Shown: positions 54,551 to 63,810, numbered from the stretch's first letter. The stretch is DNA of 64,000 nucleotides from Streptomyces taklimakanensis (GCF_009709575.1 NZ_WIXO01000001.1:2606001-2670000), one strand, 5' to 3'. Notes: generated by a model not told the origin, from the sequence alone. Numbers and translations: made by a program.

Positions 54551-54686
54551 GGGGTAACAATGCCCACCACACGCGCCGTCACCCAACGACTTTTCACACC
54601 CGAAAGCCGTGCCCGTAAGGGGGAATTCGGCGCGTGTCCCCGTGCGCCGACGACCATCGGGGGCGGTGTGGTCGTAGTCAGGGTCC

Positions 54687-56744
54687 ATGACCCTCCACAC
54701 CGACCATCACACCGACCCCCGCCCCGATGGAGCCGGCCCCGCCCTGTCGCGCCGACGGTTCGCCGCGGGCGCCGGTACGGTCGCCGCCGTCGCCACCGCC
54801 GGACTCACCGCGGCCGCTCCCTCCGCACCGACCGCCCCCTCCGTCCCGTCACCCGCCGCCGCGGGCACCGCCCACCGGGAGAGGTGCCTGGCGGTGGCCC
54901 GCGCCATCCTCCTGCTCGACGACGAGAACAACGAACTCGCCCCGCGCTACGCCAGGATCCTGCACGGCGACGGGCTGCCCCGCGGCGGTGCCACGGGGGC
55001 CCCGAAGAGGGTCCTGGTCGTCGGGGCGGGGCCGGCCGGGCTCACCGCCGCGCTGCTGCTGCGGCGCGCCGGGCACCACGTCACCGTCATCGAGGCCAAC
55101 GGCAACCGGGCCGGCGGCCGGATCAAGACCTTCCGCACCGGCGGACACGAGGGCGCGACCCAGCCGTTCGCCGACCCCCGGCAGTACGCGGAGGCCGGGG
55201 CCATGCGCATCCCCGGCAGCCACCCGCTGGTCATCGGACTGATCGACAAACTGGAGCTGCGGCGCCGCCGCTTCCACCTGGTGGACGTCGACGCCGAGGG
55301 CCGTCCCGCGTACCGCACGTGGATCAACGTCAACGGCGTCCGCGTCCGCCGCGCGGACTACGCCCGGGACCCGCGGGAGGTCAACCGCTCCTTCGGGGTG
55401 CCCGAGAAGTACCGGGACGTTCCGGCGGCGACGATCCTGGGCCGAGCCCTGGACCCGGTGCGCGACGAGTACAGCACCGTCGGACCGGACGGCAGGCGCG
55501 TCGACAAGCCGCTCCCGGAGCGCCTGGAGGGCTGGGCGCGGATCGTCGAGCGGTTCGGCGACTGGTCGATGTACCGCTTCCTGACGGAGTACGCGGGATT
55601 CGACGAGCGCACGATCGACCTGATCGGCACCCTGGAGAACCTCACCTCCCGGCTGCCGCTCTCCTTCCTCCACAGCTTCATCGGCTGGTCCCTGATCAGT
55701 CCCGACACCACCTTCTGGGAGCTGGAGGGCGGCACCGCCACCCTGGTCGACGCGCTGCTGGAGGAGGTCCGCGACACGGTGCGCTTCGACCGCCGCGCCA
55801 CCCGCATCGAGTACCGCCCGGGGAACGGCGGGCGGGACGGACGGGACGGACGGGGCAGCCGCGAGGACACGCCGCACATCGGCTCGGACGGTCCGGCGGT
55901 GTGGATCGACACCGTCTCCGAGGGCCGCGACGGCATGGTGGTGCGCGAACAGTTCACCGGCGACTGCGCGATCGTCACCGTGCCCTTCTCCGGGTTGCGA
56001 CAGGTGCAGATCGCTCCGCCGCCGTCGTACGACAAGCGGCGGGCGTTGGCCGAGTTGCACTACGACAGCGCCACCAAGGTGCTGCTGGAGTTCAGCCGCC
56101 GCTGGTGGGAGTTCGACGAGGACGACTGGCGGCGCGAGCTGGAGGCCGTCCGCCCGGGCCTGTACGACGAGTACCGCACCGGCAAGGCCCCCGACGACGG
56201 CAGCCTGCTGGGCGCCCACCCGTCCGTGCCGGCCGGCCACATCACCCCCGCCCAGCGCGTGCACTACACGGCGTGCCGGTGGATCTCGCGCGACCAGCCG
56301 GAGGCGGCGGACGTGGTCGGCGGGGGGTCGGTGTGCGACAACCCCAACCGGTTCATGTTCAACCCCTCGCACCGTGTCGAGGGCAGCGAGGGCGGGGTGC
56401 TGCTGGCGTCCTACAGCTGGGCCGACGACGCGCGGCGCTGGGACTCCCTCGACGGCGACGCCCGCTACCCGTACGCCCTGCGCGGCGTGCAGCAGGTGTA
56501 CGGGCAGCGGGTGGAGGTCTTCTACACCGGCGCGGGCCGCACCCAGAGCTGGCAGCGGGACCCGTACGCGTACGGCGAGGCGGCGGTGCTGCTGCCGGGT
56601 CAGCACACCGAACTCTTCCCGCACCTGGGCACCCGTGAGGGCCCGTTGTTCTTCGCGGGCGACCACACCTCCATCAGGACGGCGTGGATCGAGGGCGCCC
56701 TGGAGTCGGCGGTGCGGACGGCGCTGGAGGTGCACCGGGCGTAA
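54687..56744 (+). CDS. Secreted flavin L-amino-acid oxidase, L-glutamate-oxidase-like
   Basis: A 685-residue FAD amine oxidase exported by Tat: twin-arginine signal [10 protein letters not shown] at ~23-32. The FAD motif is [20 protein letters not shown], followed by GGRIKTF. It aligns along its length with Streptomyces L-glutamate oxidase (LGOX). LGOX substrate residues appear conserved: Arg124 (in AEAGAMRIP), Arg305 and His312 ([11 protein letters not shown]), Tyr562/Trp564 (ASYSWADDA) and Trp653 (TAWIEGA). It would oxidise extracellular L-glutamate, or a close analogue, to 2-oxoglutarate, ammonia and hydrogen peroxide. A ~130-residue insertion found in LGOX around residue 170 is shorter here. 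Confidence 0.9.
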   Translation: MTLHTDHHTDPRPDGAGPALSRRRFAAGAGTVAAVATAGLTAAAPSAPTAPSVPSPAAAGTAHRERCLAVARAILLLDDENNELAPRYARILHGDGLPRGGATGAPKRVLVVGAGPAGLTAALLLRRAGHHVTVIEANGNRAGGRIKTFRTGGHEGATQPFADPRQYAEAGAMRIPGSHPLVIGLIDKLELRRRRFHLVDVDAEGRPAYRTWINVNGVRVRRADYARDPREVNRSFGVPEKYRDVPAATILGRALDPVRDEYSTVGPDGRRVDKPLPERLEGWARIVERFGDWSMYRFLTEYAGFDERTIDLIGTLENLTSRLPLSFLHSFIGWSLISPDTTFWELEGGTATLVDALLEEVRDTVRFDRRATRIEYRPGNGGRDGRDGRGSREDTPHIGSDGPAVWIDTVSEGRDGMVVREQFTGDCAIVTVPFSGLRQVQIAPPPSYDKRRALAELHYDSATKVLLEFSRRWWEFDEDDWRRELEAVRPGLYDEYRTGKAPDDGSLLGAHPSVPAGHITPAQRVHYTACRWISRDQPEAADVVGGGSVCDNPNRFMFNPSHRVEGSEGGVLLASYSWADDARRWDSLDGDARYPYALRGVQQVYGQRVEVFYTGAGRTQSWQRDPYAYGEAAVLLPGQHTELFPHLGTREGPLFFAGDHTSIRTAWIEGALESAVRTALEVHRA

Positions 56745-56758
56745 CGTCACGGGCACGC

Positions 56759-56796
56759 GAGGGGGGAGGGCGGACCGTCACCCGCCCTCCCCTCTC
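56759..56796. terminator. Hairpin between oxidase and wrbA
   Basis: A 15-base-pair stem with one mismatch (GAGGGGGGAGGGCGG, 56759-56773, with 56782-56796) and an eight-base loop. Convergent genes on both sides. Confidence 0.75.
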
Positions 56797-56823
56797 CGTT
56801 CCTCCCCGGTGTGCCCGGGCCCG

Positions 56824-57435
56824 TCAGCCCTCTCCCCTGAGCCGCCCCGCGATGCGCACCACGCGCTGCGCCATGTGGTCCAGGGCGGTGTACTCGGTGT
56901 CGGTCAGCGGCGCGTCGTTGTTCGGGCCGGTGACGTGGGAGACGCCGTAGGGGTTGCCGTCGGCGAACTTCAGCGGATCGGTGTAGCCCGGGGCGACGAC
57001 CAGGCCGCCGAAGTGGTGGATGGTGTTGTACAGGGCCAGCAGCGTCGACTCCTGACCGCCGTGGTCGGTCTGGGTGGCGGTGAAGCCGGCGTACACCTTG
57101 TCGGCGAGCAGCCCCTGCTGCCACTGCGGCCCCAGGGTGTCGAGGAACTGCTTGAGCTGGCTGGCGACGTTGCCGTAGCGCGTCGGGGAGCCGAACAGCA
57201 CGGCGTCGGCCCACACGACGTCGTCGGCGGTGGCTTCCGGCTCGTCCTTGGTGCGGTCGAAGTGCTGGCTCCAGGCCGCGTTGGAGGCGATGGCCTCCTG
57301 GGGAGCCAGCTCGGCGACCTGCCGCAGCCGCACCTCCGCGCCCTCCCTCTCGCCGGCCTCGGCCAGGCGCTTGGCCATGCCGTGGACGGTGCCGGTCGCC
57401 GAGTAGTAGATGACGGCCAGCTTGACGTTGCTCAT
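56824..57435 (-). CDS. wrbA: NAD(P)H:quinone oxidoreductase WrbA
   Basis: A 203-residue flavodoxin-like protein that reduces quinones by two electrons with FMN. FMN-binding phosphate loop YYSATGTVHGMAKRLAE, then FGSPTRYGNVASQLKQFLD, FTATQTDHGGQEST and the loop HFGGLVVAPGY are all WrbA hallmarks. GAGGAG precedes ATG 57435 by 12 bases. It may protect against peroxide and quinone stress next to the peroxide-producing oxidase. Divergent from the DUF368 gene. Confidence 0.95.
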   Translation of the reverse strand: MSNVKLAVIYYSATGTVHGMAKRLAEAGEREGAEVRLRQVAELAPQEAIASNAAWSQHFDRTKDEPEATADDVVWADAVLFGSPTRYGNVASQLKQFLDTLGPQWQQGLLADKVYAGFTATQTDHGGQESTLLALYNTIHHFGGLVVAPGYTDPLKFADGNPYGVSHVTGPNNDAPLTDTEYTALDHMAQRVVRIAGRLRGEG

Positions 57436-57858
57436 GTGATGACGACTCCTCGTTCGCGCCGGCGGTGACGGTGGCGCGCTCCGTCTCCCCGGTCGCGCTC
57501 CGAGGCCGTCACCCCGTGCCGATGTGCCAGTGCCGATGTGCCCGTGCCGCGCGCCAGGGAGCCGCGCGGTCTGGGGCACGGTTGACCGGAGTACCCACGA
57601 GGGCCGGTTCCGAACGACTCCACCCGGAGGAAGCCCCACCGCGCCGGCGCGGTCGTTCCTCCGGCACGCCGGCGACCGCACGGTTGACGTCGCCCGGCCG
57701 TCCCGCGCGCGGCGGCCGGGCCCCGGCGGGAGGCCCGAGGGAGGACCTGGTCGCACGGGCCGGCCGGACTCGGGGAGAATGCGTTTCTCGCCATCCTTGC
57801 CGGGGCGCCCCTCCCTGTTCCGGGCCGCCCCGACACATACCAGCACGAAGGAGCCCTG
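57436..57858. other. 423-base divergent region with a short tandem repeat
   Basis: No gene is recognised. GTGCCGATGTGCC occurs twice at a 14-base period (57516-57528, 57530-57542), with a partial third copy. The right end holds GAAGGAG, the ribosome site of the DUF368 gene. Confidence 0.5.
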
Positions 57859-58890
57859 GTGGGGGAGACCCGACGACACCGAGTGGACACACCGTCCTCG
57901 ACTTCCTGGTCGACGCGCGGCCTCAACGTGGTGCGCGGCGCGCTCATAGGCACAGCGGAGACCGTCCCGGGCGTCAGCGGAGGCACGGTGGCCCTCGTGG
58001 TCGGTGTGTACGACACGGCGATCGGTTCGGCGAGCAGGCTGGTCACCGGCGCCCGCCTGGCGCTCGCGGACCTCCCTCGGGGGCGGGGGTTCTCCCGGGC
58101 CGCCCGGGAGTTCCGCCAGGTCCCGTGGGGGCTCATCGTCCCGCTGCTGCTCGGCATGTTCGCGGCCCTGGTGTTGATGGCCGGCCTCGTCGAGGGCTGG
58201 GTCGAGGACCAGCCGGTGCAGAGCCGCGCCCTCTTCTTCGGTCTGGTGCTGGCGTCGCTGTGGGTGCCGTTCTCACTGGCCGCCCGGGCCCCGAGGGCCG
58301 ACGGCGCCACCGGCCCCTGGCGGGCGGGCGAGGTCCTGTTGGCCCTGCTGGGTGCCGTGGCCGCCTTCGTGATCGTCAGCCTGCCCCCCGGCGAGGTGGA
58401 GGCCACCCCGCCGATCATCGTCGCCGCTGCGGCGATCGCGGTGTCGGCGCTGGTGCTGCCCGGCCTGTCGGGTTCTTTCCTGCTGCTGACCTTCGGGCTG
58501 TACGAGACGACGTTGTCCGCCGTCAACGACCGCGACTTCGGCTACCTGGGTCTCTTCGCGCTCGGCGCCCTCCTGGGGCTGGCCTCGTTCGTCAAGCTGA
58601 TGCAGTGGCTGCTGGACCACCGGCAGCGCGTCACGCTGGTCGTGCTGACCGGTGTGGTGGCGGGCTGCCTGCGGGCCCTGTGGCCCTGGCAGGACGAGGA
58701 CCGTGCCCTCCTCGCCCCGGACGAGCACCTGGGTGCGGCGATCGGCTTCGGGGTGTTGGGCTTCGTGGTGGTCGCGGCGTTCGCGGTGGCGGAGCACCGC
58801 GCCAAGAAGCGGCGCGAGGCGGCCGCCGTCCGCGCGGTCGAGGGCCACACCGGAGGAGGTCGGCACCGCGCCGGGGCCCCGACGCCCTGA
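57859..58890 (+). CDS. DUF368 membrane protein (PopT-type polyprenyl-phosphate transporter)
   Basis: A 343-residue polytopic membrane protein with the DUF368 signature NVVRGALIGTAETVPGVSGG near the N-terminus and the repeat VLPGLSGSFLLLTFGLYETT in the second half. DUF368 proteins (PopT in Staphylococcus) return the lipid carrier undecaprenyl phosphate across the membrane for wall synthesis. GTG 57859 follows GAAGGAG. A 17-bp palindromic terminator follows the stop. The function is by family; the C-terminal ~50 residues are basic and variable. Confidence 0.9.
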   Translation: MGETRRHRVDTPSSTSWSTRGLNVVRGALIGTAETVPGVSGGTVALVVGVYDTAIGSASRLVTGARLALADLPRGRGFSRAAREFRQVPWGLIVPLLLGMFAALVLMAGLVEGWVEDQPVQSRALFFGLVLASLWVPFSLAARAPRADGATGPWRAGEVLLALLGAVAAFVIVSLPPGEVEATPPIIVAAAAIAVSALVLPGLSGSFLLLTFGLYETTLSAVNDRDFGYLGLFALGALLGLASFVKLMQWLLDHRQRVTLVVLTGVVAGCLRALWPWQDEDRALLAPDEHLGAAIGFGVLGFVVVAAFAVAEHRAKKRREAAAVRAVEGHTGGGRHRAGAPTP

Positions 58891-58998
58891 CACCGCGCCC
58901 GGTAGGGCACCCGGCGCGCGCCACGACGACACCGGACGGCACCGGGCGCACCGGATGACACCGGGCGAATCGCGGCACTCGTCGACGAGAGGACCGGC

Positions 58999-59030
58999 GG
59001 GGCCGGGACCGTTCGAACGGTTCCGGCCCC
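58999..59030. terminator. Near-perfect 16-bp palindrome
   Basis: GGGGCCGGGACCGTTC (58999-59014) pairs with 59015-59030 with one G-U-type mismatch and no spacer, centred on TTCGAA. It lies 109 bases after the DUF368 stop, within a 318-base gap that has no gene. Confidence 0.65.
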
Positions 59031-59161
59031 GTCGGCGTTTCCGCGTCCGACGCGTCCGGCGGGCCGGGAAGCGCGCCCGCGGCCCCGCCGAGGTCGTTCC
59101 GCTCGTCCGACCCACGGTCCGGCCGGCCCTCCGTCGCGAGACCGGCCGGTGCAACACTCCA

Positions 59162-59177
59162 GCAAGCACTTGCTTGC
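59162..59177. promoter_or_regulatory. Inverted repeat upstream of the XRE regulator
   Basis: GCAAGC-ACTT-GCTTGC (59162-59177), a perfect 6-bp dyad with a four-base spacer, 32 bases before the ATG. It lies in an AT-richer stretch that probably holds the promoter. A candidate autoregulatory operator. Confidence 0.6.
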
Positions 59178-59208
59178 AAAAGTTAGCGGAACGAGGCACC
59201 GTGGGGAC

Positions 59209-59622
59209 ATGGCTTCACTTCATGTCGGCAACCTCGGCGAGTTCCTGCGGGAGCAGCGGCGCAGCGCGCGGCTGTCCCTGCGGCAGCTCGCCGACGCCGC
59301 CGGGGTGTCGAATCCGTACCTCAGCCAGATCGAACGGGGGCTGCGCAAGCCCAGCGCCGAGATCCTCCAGCAGCTCGCCAAAGCGCTGCGGATCTCCGCC
59401 GAGACGCTGTACGTCCAGGCCGGAATCCTCGACGAGAAGGAGCAGGCCGGGCTGGAGGTGCGCAGCGCGATCCTGGCCGACACGTCGATCAACGAGCAGC
59501 AGAAGCAGGTGTTGCTCCAGGTCTACGCGTCGTTCCGCAAGGAGAACGGACACACCGAGGACGCCTCCGCCACGGAGGTCGAGGACGCCCCCTCCACCGA
59601 CACGAAGCCCCGAGAACCGTAA
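59209..59622 (+). CDS. XRE-family helix-turn-helix regulator (Rv0474-like)
   Basis: A 137-residue regulator with an N-terminal HTH (LREQRRSARLSLRQLADAAG, VSNPYLSQIERGLRKPSAEI) and a helical segment (LADTSINEQQKQVLLQVYAS) ending in an acidic tail. The order XRE - HbhA-like - DUF2516 equals mycobacterial Rv0474-Rv0475-Rv0476, which supports orthology. It starts 15 bases upstream of the HbhA-like gene and probably controls it through the GCAAGC dyad. Confidence 0.9.
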   Translation: MASLHVGNLGEFLREQRRSARLSLRQLADAAGVSNPYLSQIERGLRKPSAEILQQLAKALRISAETLYVQAGILDEKEQAGLEVRSAILADTSINEQQKQVLLQVYASFRKENGHTEDASATEVEDAPSTDTKPREP

Positions 59623-59637
59623 CCAGGAGGGACCCTC

Positions 59638-60408
59638 ATGACCGACAAGAACGCCGGTGCCGCCGGTACCGCCACCAAGACCACCAACAAGGCCGGTGAC
59701 CTGCGCAAGGCCCTGGCCGATCCCACCCCGCTGTACTTCGCCGCCGGGGTGATCGACAAGATCCGTGAGGTGGCGCCCGAACGCCTCGCCGCCGTCAAGG
59801 AGAAGACCGCCGACCCCAAGGTCGTGCAGGAGCGCTTCGCCCAGCAGGCCAAGCAGACCCAGTCGCGGCTGACCTCGGCCCTGTCCGGGCTCGACACCGA
59901 CCTGAAGAAGCTGCGCGAGCAGGCCCAGCACCTGGCGTTCCAGGGTCTGGGACTCGCCGCCGAGTACGCCGTGAAGGCCCGCGCGGGGTACGGCGGGCTG
60001 GCCGAGCGCGGCCGGGGCGCGGTGCGCGCCTGGCGCGGGGAGAGCGCCGAGGGCAGCACGGATGAGACGCCCGGCAGGGCTCCCGGGAAGGCCGCCGGTC
60101 GGGCTCCGCTGGCCTCGCGCCACCGCGGCGAGGCCGTCGTCGTCGAGGCGGGCGAGGAGGAGGAGAAGCCGCGGCCCAAGATGGGCGGCACCCGACAGGG
60201 CTCGGCCGGCAGGACCACGGCCCGCAGGAGCACCGCGGACACCGGCAAAACCTCCGGGAAGAGCGCCGCGAAGCCGACTCCGAAGACGGTCGCGAAGAAG
60301 ACCACCGCGAAGAAGACCACCGCGAGGAAGACCACCACCGGGGAGTCCTCCTCGAAGTCCGCCGGGCGGTCGGGCGGCCGGTCGGGCTCGGAGAAGACCG
60401 AGTCGTGA
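59638..60408 (+). CDS. HbhA-like protein with Lys/Ala-rich tail
   Basis: A 256-residue protein. The N-terminal ~120 residues form a predicted long coiled-coil (FAAGVIDKIREVAPERLAAV, RFAQQAKQTQSRLTSALSGL) like mycobacterial heparin-binding haemagglutinin. The C-terminal ~100 residues are low-complexity Lys/Thr/Ser/Ala with repeats (VAKKTTAKKTTARKTTTGE), resembling the HbhA heparin-binding tail and also histone-H1-like DNA-binding tails. CAGGAGGG precedes the ATG. In a soil Streptomyces it may bind surface polysaccharide, DNA or lipid bodies; the function is inferred from the mycobacterial protein. Confidence 0.85.
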   Translation: MTDKNAGAAGTATKTTNKAGDLRKALADPTPLYFAAGVIDKIREVAPERLAAVKEKTADPKVVQERFAQQAKQTQSRLTSALSGLDTDLKKLREQAQHLAFQGLGLAAEYAVKARAGYGGLAERGRGAVRAWRGESAEGSTDETPGRAPGKAAGRAPLASRHRGEAVVVEAGEEEEKPRPKMGGTRQGSAGRTTARRSTADTGKTSGKSAAKPTPKTVAKKTTAKKTTARKTTTGESSSKSAGRSGGRSGSEKTES

Positions 60409-60501
60409 TCCTTTCCGGGGTCGGGCACACCCTTCGTGTCCGGCCCCGGTACCGGTAGCGTTGGGAGCCGACGACCGGCTCACGGACGGGATGGTGCCAG
60501 A

Positions 60502-60843
60502 GTGCTTCTGGAGGGTTTCTACGGGCTGATGTCCTGGGTGTTCCTGGGCCTGCTCGTGTTCAGCATCTTCTGCTTCGTCGACGCGGCCCTGCGCCGTGAG
60601 GACGCCTACCGGGCCGCGGACAAGAAGACCAAGGGCTTCTGGCTGATCATCCTCGGCATCACCGTGGCGGTGAACCTGTTCCTGGGCATGATCTTCCTGG
60701 TCGTCGCCGGTCTGATCGCCAACATCGTGTACATGGTGGACGTGCGGCCCGCGCTCATCCAGGTCGGCGGGGGCGGCCGGGGCGGCTTCCGGCGCGGCAG
60801 CAGCAGCGACGGCCCCTACGGTCCGTACAACGGCGGTCGCTGA
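60502..60843 (+). CDS. DUF2516 membrane protein
   Basis: A 113-residue protein with two TMs: MSWVFLGLLVFSIFCFVDAA and FWLIILGITVAVNLFLGMIF, running into LVVAGLIANIVYMVDVRPAL. A Gly/Arg/Ser-rich tail follows (GGGGRGGFRRGSSSDGPYG). It is the Rv0476 counterpart of the XRE-HbhA cluster. GTG 60502 was chosen because it places a short amphipathic segment before TM1; the ribosome site is weak. Function unknown. Confidence 0.83.
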   Translation: MLLEGFYGLMSWVFLGLLVFSIFCFVDAALRREDAYRAADKKTKGFWLIILGITVAVNLFLGMIFLVVAGLIANIVYMVDVRPALIQVGGGGRGGFRRGSSSDGPYGPYNGGR

Positions 60844-60869
60844 GTCACCGGCCCCGGTGGGGCCGTCCC

Positions 60870-60894
60870 CGGTGGGGCGGTCCCCGCCCCACCG
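60870..60894. terminator. 11-bp bidirectional hairpin
   Basis: CGGTGGGGCGG (60870-60880) pairs perfectly with 60884-60894 around a three-base loop, between convergent DUF2516 and phosphatase genes. Confidence 0.75.
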
Positions 60895-60909
60895 CTCCGG
60901 GCGCGGCCG

Positions 60910-62220
60910 TCAGCCCCGGTCGAGCAGCACGACCGCCACGTCGTCCGTCAACTCGTCGCCGTTCAGCTCCCGCACCTCGGCCAGCACCGCGTCCAGCAGT
61001 GCCTCGCCGCGCAGCCCGGTGACCATCCGCTGCCCGACGATCCCGAGCATGCCCTCCTGGCCGAGCCGCCGGCCCCCCTGGCCGATGTGGCCCTCGATCA
61101 GCCCGTCGGTGTACATCATCAGGCTCCACGCACCGCCCAGCTCCACCTGGGTGCGGGGCCAGCGGGCGCCCGGCAGCACGCCCAGCGCCGGCCCCCCGCC
61201 GTCGCCGTGCGGCAGCAGTCGCGGCCCCCGTCCACCGCCCGCGACCAGCGGTGCGGGGTGGCCCGCCAGACACAGCCCGGCCCGCCGCCCGTCCGGGGCG
61301 ATGTCGACGGTGCAGAGGGTGGCGAAGATCTCGTCGCTGGAGCGCTCGTGTTCCAGCACCCGCTGGAGCGTTCCCAACAACTGGTCGCCGCAGAGGCCGG
61401 CGAAGGTCAGCGCCCGCCAGGCGATCCGCAGCTCGACCCCGAGCGCCGCCTCGTCCGGGCCGTGCCCGCACACGTCACCGATCATGGCGTGGACGGTCCC
61501 GTCGGCGGTGCGCACCGTGTCGTAGAAGTCGCCGCCGAGCAGGGCCCTGGAGCGGCCGGGCCGGTAACGGGCCGCGAACCGCAGCTCCGAGCCGTCCAGC
61601 AGCGGTGTGGGCAGCAGTCCACGTTCCAGTCGGGCGTTCTCCTGGGCCCGCATCCGGGATTCGGTGAGCTGCCGCTGGGCCAGGTCCGCCCGCTTGCGCT
61701 CGACGGCGTAGCGGATGGCCCGGCTCAGGACCCGGCCGTCCAGTTCGCCGCGGAAGAGGAAGTCCTGCGCGCCGACCCGTACGGCCTCGGCCGCGCGTTC
61801 GGCGTCGTCCTCGGCGGTGAGGGCCAGGACGGCGTGCCGGGGTGCCATCCTCAGCACCCGGCGCAGGATGTCCAACTCGTCCCTCTCCTCGTCCGCCACG
61901 TCCGCCTCCTCCGTGCCGCGGGCGGCGGCCTGGGCGCCCGCGGGCACCGGGGGACCGTCGGAGAGCGCGAGGTCGAGCAGGATGCAGTGGACGTCGTCGG
62001 TGAGCAGCCGCTCGGCCTCGGTGAGGTTGCGGGCGGTGCGGACCCGTACGCGGCCTCCCGAGGCGTCGAGCATCTCGGGCACGGCCAGCGAGCCCGCCGG
62101 GTCTTCCTCGACGACGAGCAGCGTCAGGCTGCCGGTGGGCGCGGCCTCGGGCTCCCTGGGCTCGCCCATCTGCCGCGGCAGCGCCGCGGATCCCACCTCG
62201 TTGCCCATCGATACGGGCAT
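60910..62220 (-). CDS. Receiver-domain PP2C (SpoIIE/RsbU-type) phosphatase
   Basis: A 436-residue phosphatase. A receiver-like domain at ~30-175 keeps the acidic start (LLVVEEDPA) and an Asp in CILLDLALSDG. It has a ~30-residue insert (PPVPAGAQAAARGTEEADVA) and carries Arg instead of the switch Lys (DFLFRGELDG). A coiled linker (AIRYAVERKRADLAQRQLTE) joins the PP2C domain with LLGGDFYDTV, MIGDVCGHGPDEAALGVEL, YTDGLIEG and ELTDDVAVVLLDR. It likely dephosphorylates an anti-sigma antagonist. The start at ATG 62220 follows GGAAGAGGA; ATG 62208 is possible. Confidence 0.9.
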   Translation of the reverse strand: MPVSMGNEVGSAALPRQMGEPREPEAAPTGSLTLLVVEEDPAGSLAVPEMLDASGGRVRVRTARNLTEAERLLTDDVHCILLDLALSDGPPVPAGAQAAARGTEEADVADEERDELDILRRVLRMAPRHAVLALTAEDDAERAAEAVRVGAQDFLFRGELDGRVLSRAIRYAVERKRADLAQRQLTESRMRAQENARLERGLLPTPLLDGSELRFAARYRPGRSRALLGGDFYDTVRTADGTVHAMIGDVCGHGPDEAALGVELRIAWRALTFAGLCGDQLLGTLQRVLEHERSSDEIFATLCTVDIAPDGRRAGLCLAGHPAPLVAGGGRGPRLLPHGDGGGPALGVLPGARWPRTQVELGGAWSLMMYTDGLIEGHIGQGGRRLGQEGMLGIVGQRMVTGLRGEALLDAVLAEVRELNGDELTDDVAVVLLDRG

Positions 62221-62388
62221 GCCTGTAGTCCTCTTCCCTCCCCCCGAGGGCACGTCCGGGCGCCGGGTGAAGGCGCCCCGGGTGACCTTAGCGGTCCGGG
62301 GGGCTGCACGGAATGCCTTGTGGCATATGCCAAACGGCCGACGATGGCCGCTCTCCTCGGCGGGGGAACGGCCCGCCACCCACGCGCC

Positions 62389-63600
62389 CTACAGGTCGGG
62401 ACGCACCACCCCCAGGATCGGCAGGGAGCCCGCTCCGGCCGTGGTGATCTGCCGGCCCGTCCGCGGCGCGTGGACCATCACGCCGTCGCCCACGTACAGG
62501 CCGACGTGGCCGGCATCACCCTTGTAGACGATCAGGTCGCCGGGGCGCATGTCGGTGACCTCCACCCTCGGCAGCCGCCTCCACTGCTCCTGCGACGTGC
62601 GCGGGATCCGCAGCCCCGCCGCCTCCCAGGCGCGCATCGTCAGCCCCGAGCAGTCGTAGGTGAGCGGCCCCTCGGCACCCCACTCGTAGTCCTTGCCGAG
62701 CTGGGCCATGGCATAGGCGACGGCCTTCCTGCCGCGTTCGGAGGCCTTGTCGTCGATCTCCTCCAGCACACCCGTCCCAAGCCACTTCGCCTGTCGCTCC
62801 CGGGCCGTCTTCTCCTCCAGCCGCCGCAGCCGCTGCAGTTCCTCGGCCGCCAGCTCCGACTCCAGCTTCTCGGCCTTCGCCAGCTCCGTCTCGATGCTCT
62901 TCTTGGCGTCCGCCTTCCTCTTGCGGTCCGCCTTCAGCTCGGCCCAGCGTTCGGTGGCCTCCTCGGCGTGGTCGTCCAGGTCCTCCCGGGCCGTCTCCAG
63001 CCTCCCGATCAGCCCCTTGGCGGCCTGTTCCCCCTTGTGGAGCAGCCCGAGATCACGCAGGAAGTCCTCCGGATCGTCCTCCAGGGCCAGCCGTGCCCCG
63101 GGCGGCAGCCCGCTGCCCCGGTACTGGGCCCGGGCCATCGCCCCGGTCCTGTCCACCAGGTCGTCCAGTCGACCGCGGATCCGCACGATCTCGCCGGCCA
63201 GCCGTACGATCTCGCGCTGCTGCTTCCGGGCGCGCTCCTCGGCCGCGTTGTACTTCTCGGCGGCCGACTCCACACGGTCGTGCAGCTTCTCGATCCTCCG
63301 ATGGAGCCTGTCCAGCTCCGCGGTGCTCACGGCCCTGCCGTCGGTGCCGTCGGTGCCGTCGGTGCCGGTGGTCCCCCCATCGGCGGCGCCGTCCTCGGGC
63401 GGCGCGGCGGACACCCGCGCGCCCCCCTTCCCCGGGCCGGGCCCGCCCGGCTCCGCGTGCGCGGCCCCCGCGGGGAGCGACAGCCCGAACTGCGCGCACA
63501 CCAGCGCGCAGGCCACCACCAGCCCCCTGGACACGGTCCTCGCCGGCCCTCGCGAGCGAGCCCCACGGGCCCTGCCGGCGCAGCCCCCCTGCCGTCCCAC
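62389..63600 (-). CDS. Secreted NlpC/P60 peptidoglycan hydrolase (RipA-like)
   Basis: A 403-residue cell-wall endopeptidase. Signal sequence: RTVSRGLVVACALVCAQFGL, then LPAGAAHA. A long coiled-coil follows (~70-280, LHRRIEKLHDRVESAAEKYN, VETELAKAEKLESELAAEEL region). The C-terminal NlpC/P60 domain has the catalytic Cys in YDCSGLTMRAW, His in GDAGHVGLYVG and a polar His in VMVHAPRTG. It cleaves D-Glu-mDAP or LL-DAP peptide links. GTG 63600 is fixed by GGGAGG seven bases upstream; an ATG frame start at 63741 is less likely. It faces pstS divergently. Confidence 0.9.
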   Translation of the reverse strand: MGRQGGCAGRARGARSRGPARTVSRGLVVACALVCAQFGLSLPAGAAHAEPGGPGPGKGGARVSAAPPEDGAADGGTTGTDGTDGTDGRAVSTAELDRLHRRIEKLHDRVESAAEKYNAAEERARKQQREIVRLAGEIVRIRGRLDDLVDRTGAMARAQYRGSGLPPGARLALEDDPEDFLRDLGLLHKGEQAAKGLIGRLETAREDLDDHAEEATERWAELKADRKRKADAKKSIETELAKAEKLESELAAEELQRLRRLEEKTARERQAKWLGTGVLEEIDDKASERGRKAVAYAMAQLGKDYEWGAEGPLTYDCSGLTMRAWEAAGLRIPRTSQEQWRRLPRVEVTDMRPGDLIVYKGDAGHVGLYVGDGVMVHAPRTGRQITTAGAGSLPILGVVRPDL

Positions 63601-63766
63601 GCGTCTGCCTCCCACACTTCGTCCACACGGATCGCCCGCCTCGCCTACCGGTGCGTAACGGACCGCCGTCGCGGATCGTGCCACGTCGGACCACCTCCAC
63701 AACAGGGGTGTGGACAACCCGCCACCCGGAACGGAGGCCATCGACGCAACTACACCGTCCGCCGAG

Positions 63767-63810
63767 GTTCACCTCTCGTTCACTCTCGACCGTCGGGCAC
63801 TTCACCTGTC
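63767..63810 (+). promoter_or_regulatory. PHO box: four 11-bp direct-repeat units
   Basis: Read at strict 11-base spacing from 63767, the units are GTTCACCTCTC, GTTCACTCTCG, ACCGTCGGGCA and CTTCACCTGTC. Units 1, 2 and 4 match the Streptomyces PhoP consensus G(T/G)TCAYYYRCG in the conserved TTCAC core; unit 3 is degenerate. A TAATTT -10 follows at 63816-63821. This is the expected activator site for pstS. Confidence 0.85.
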
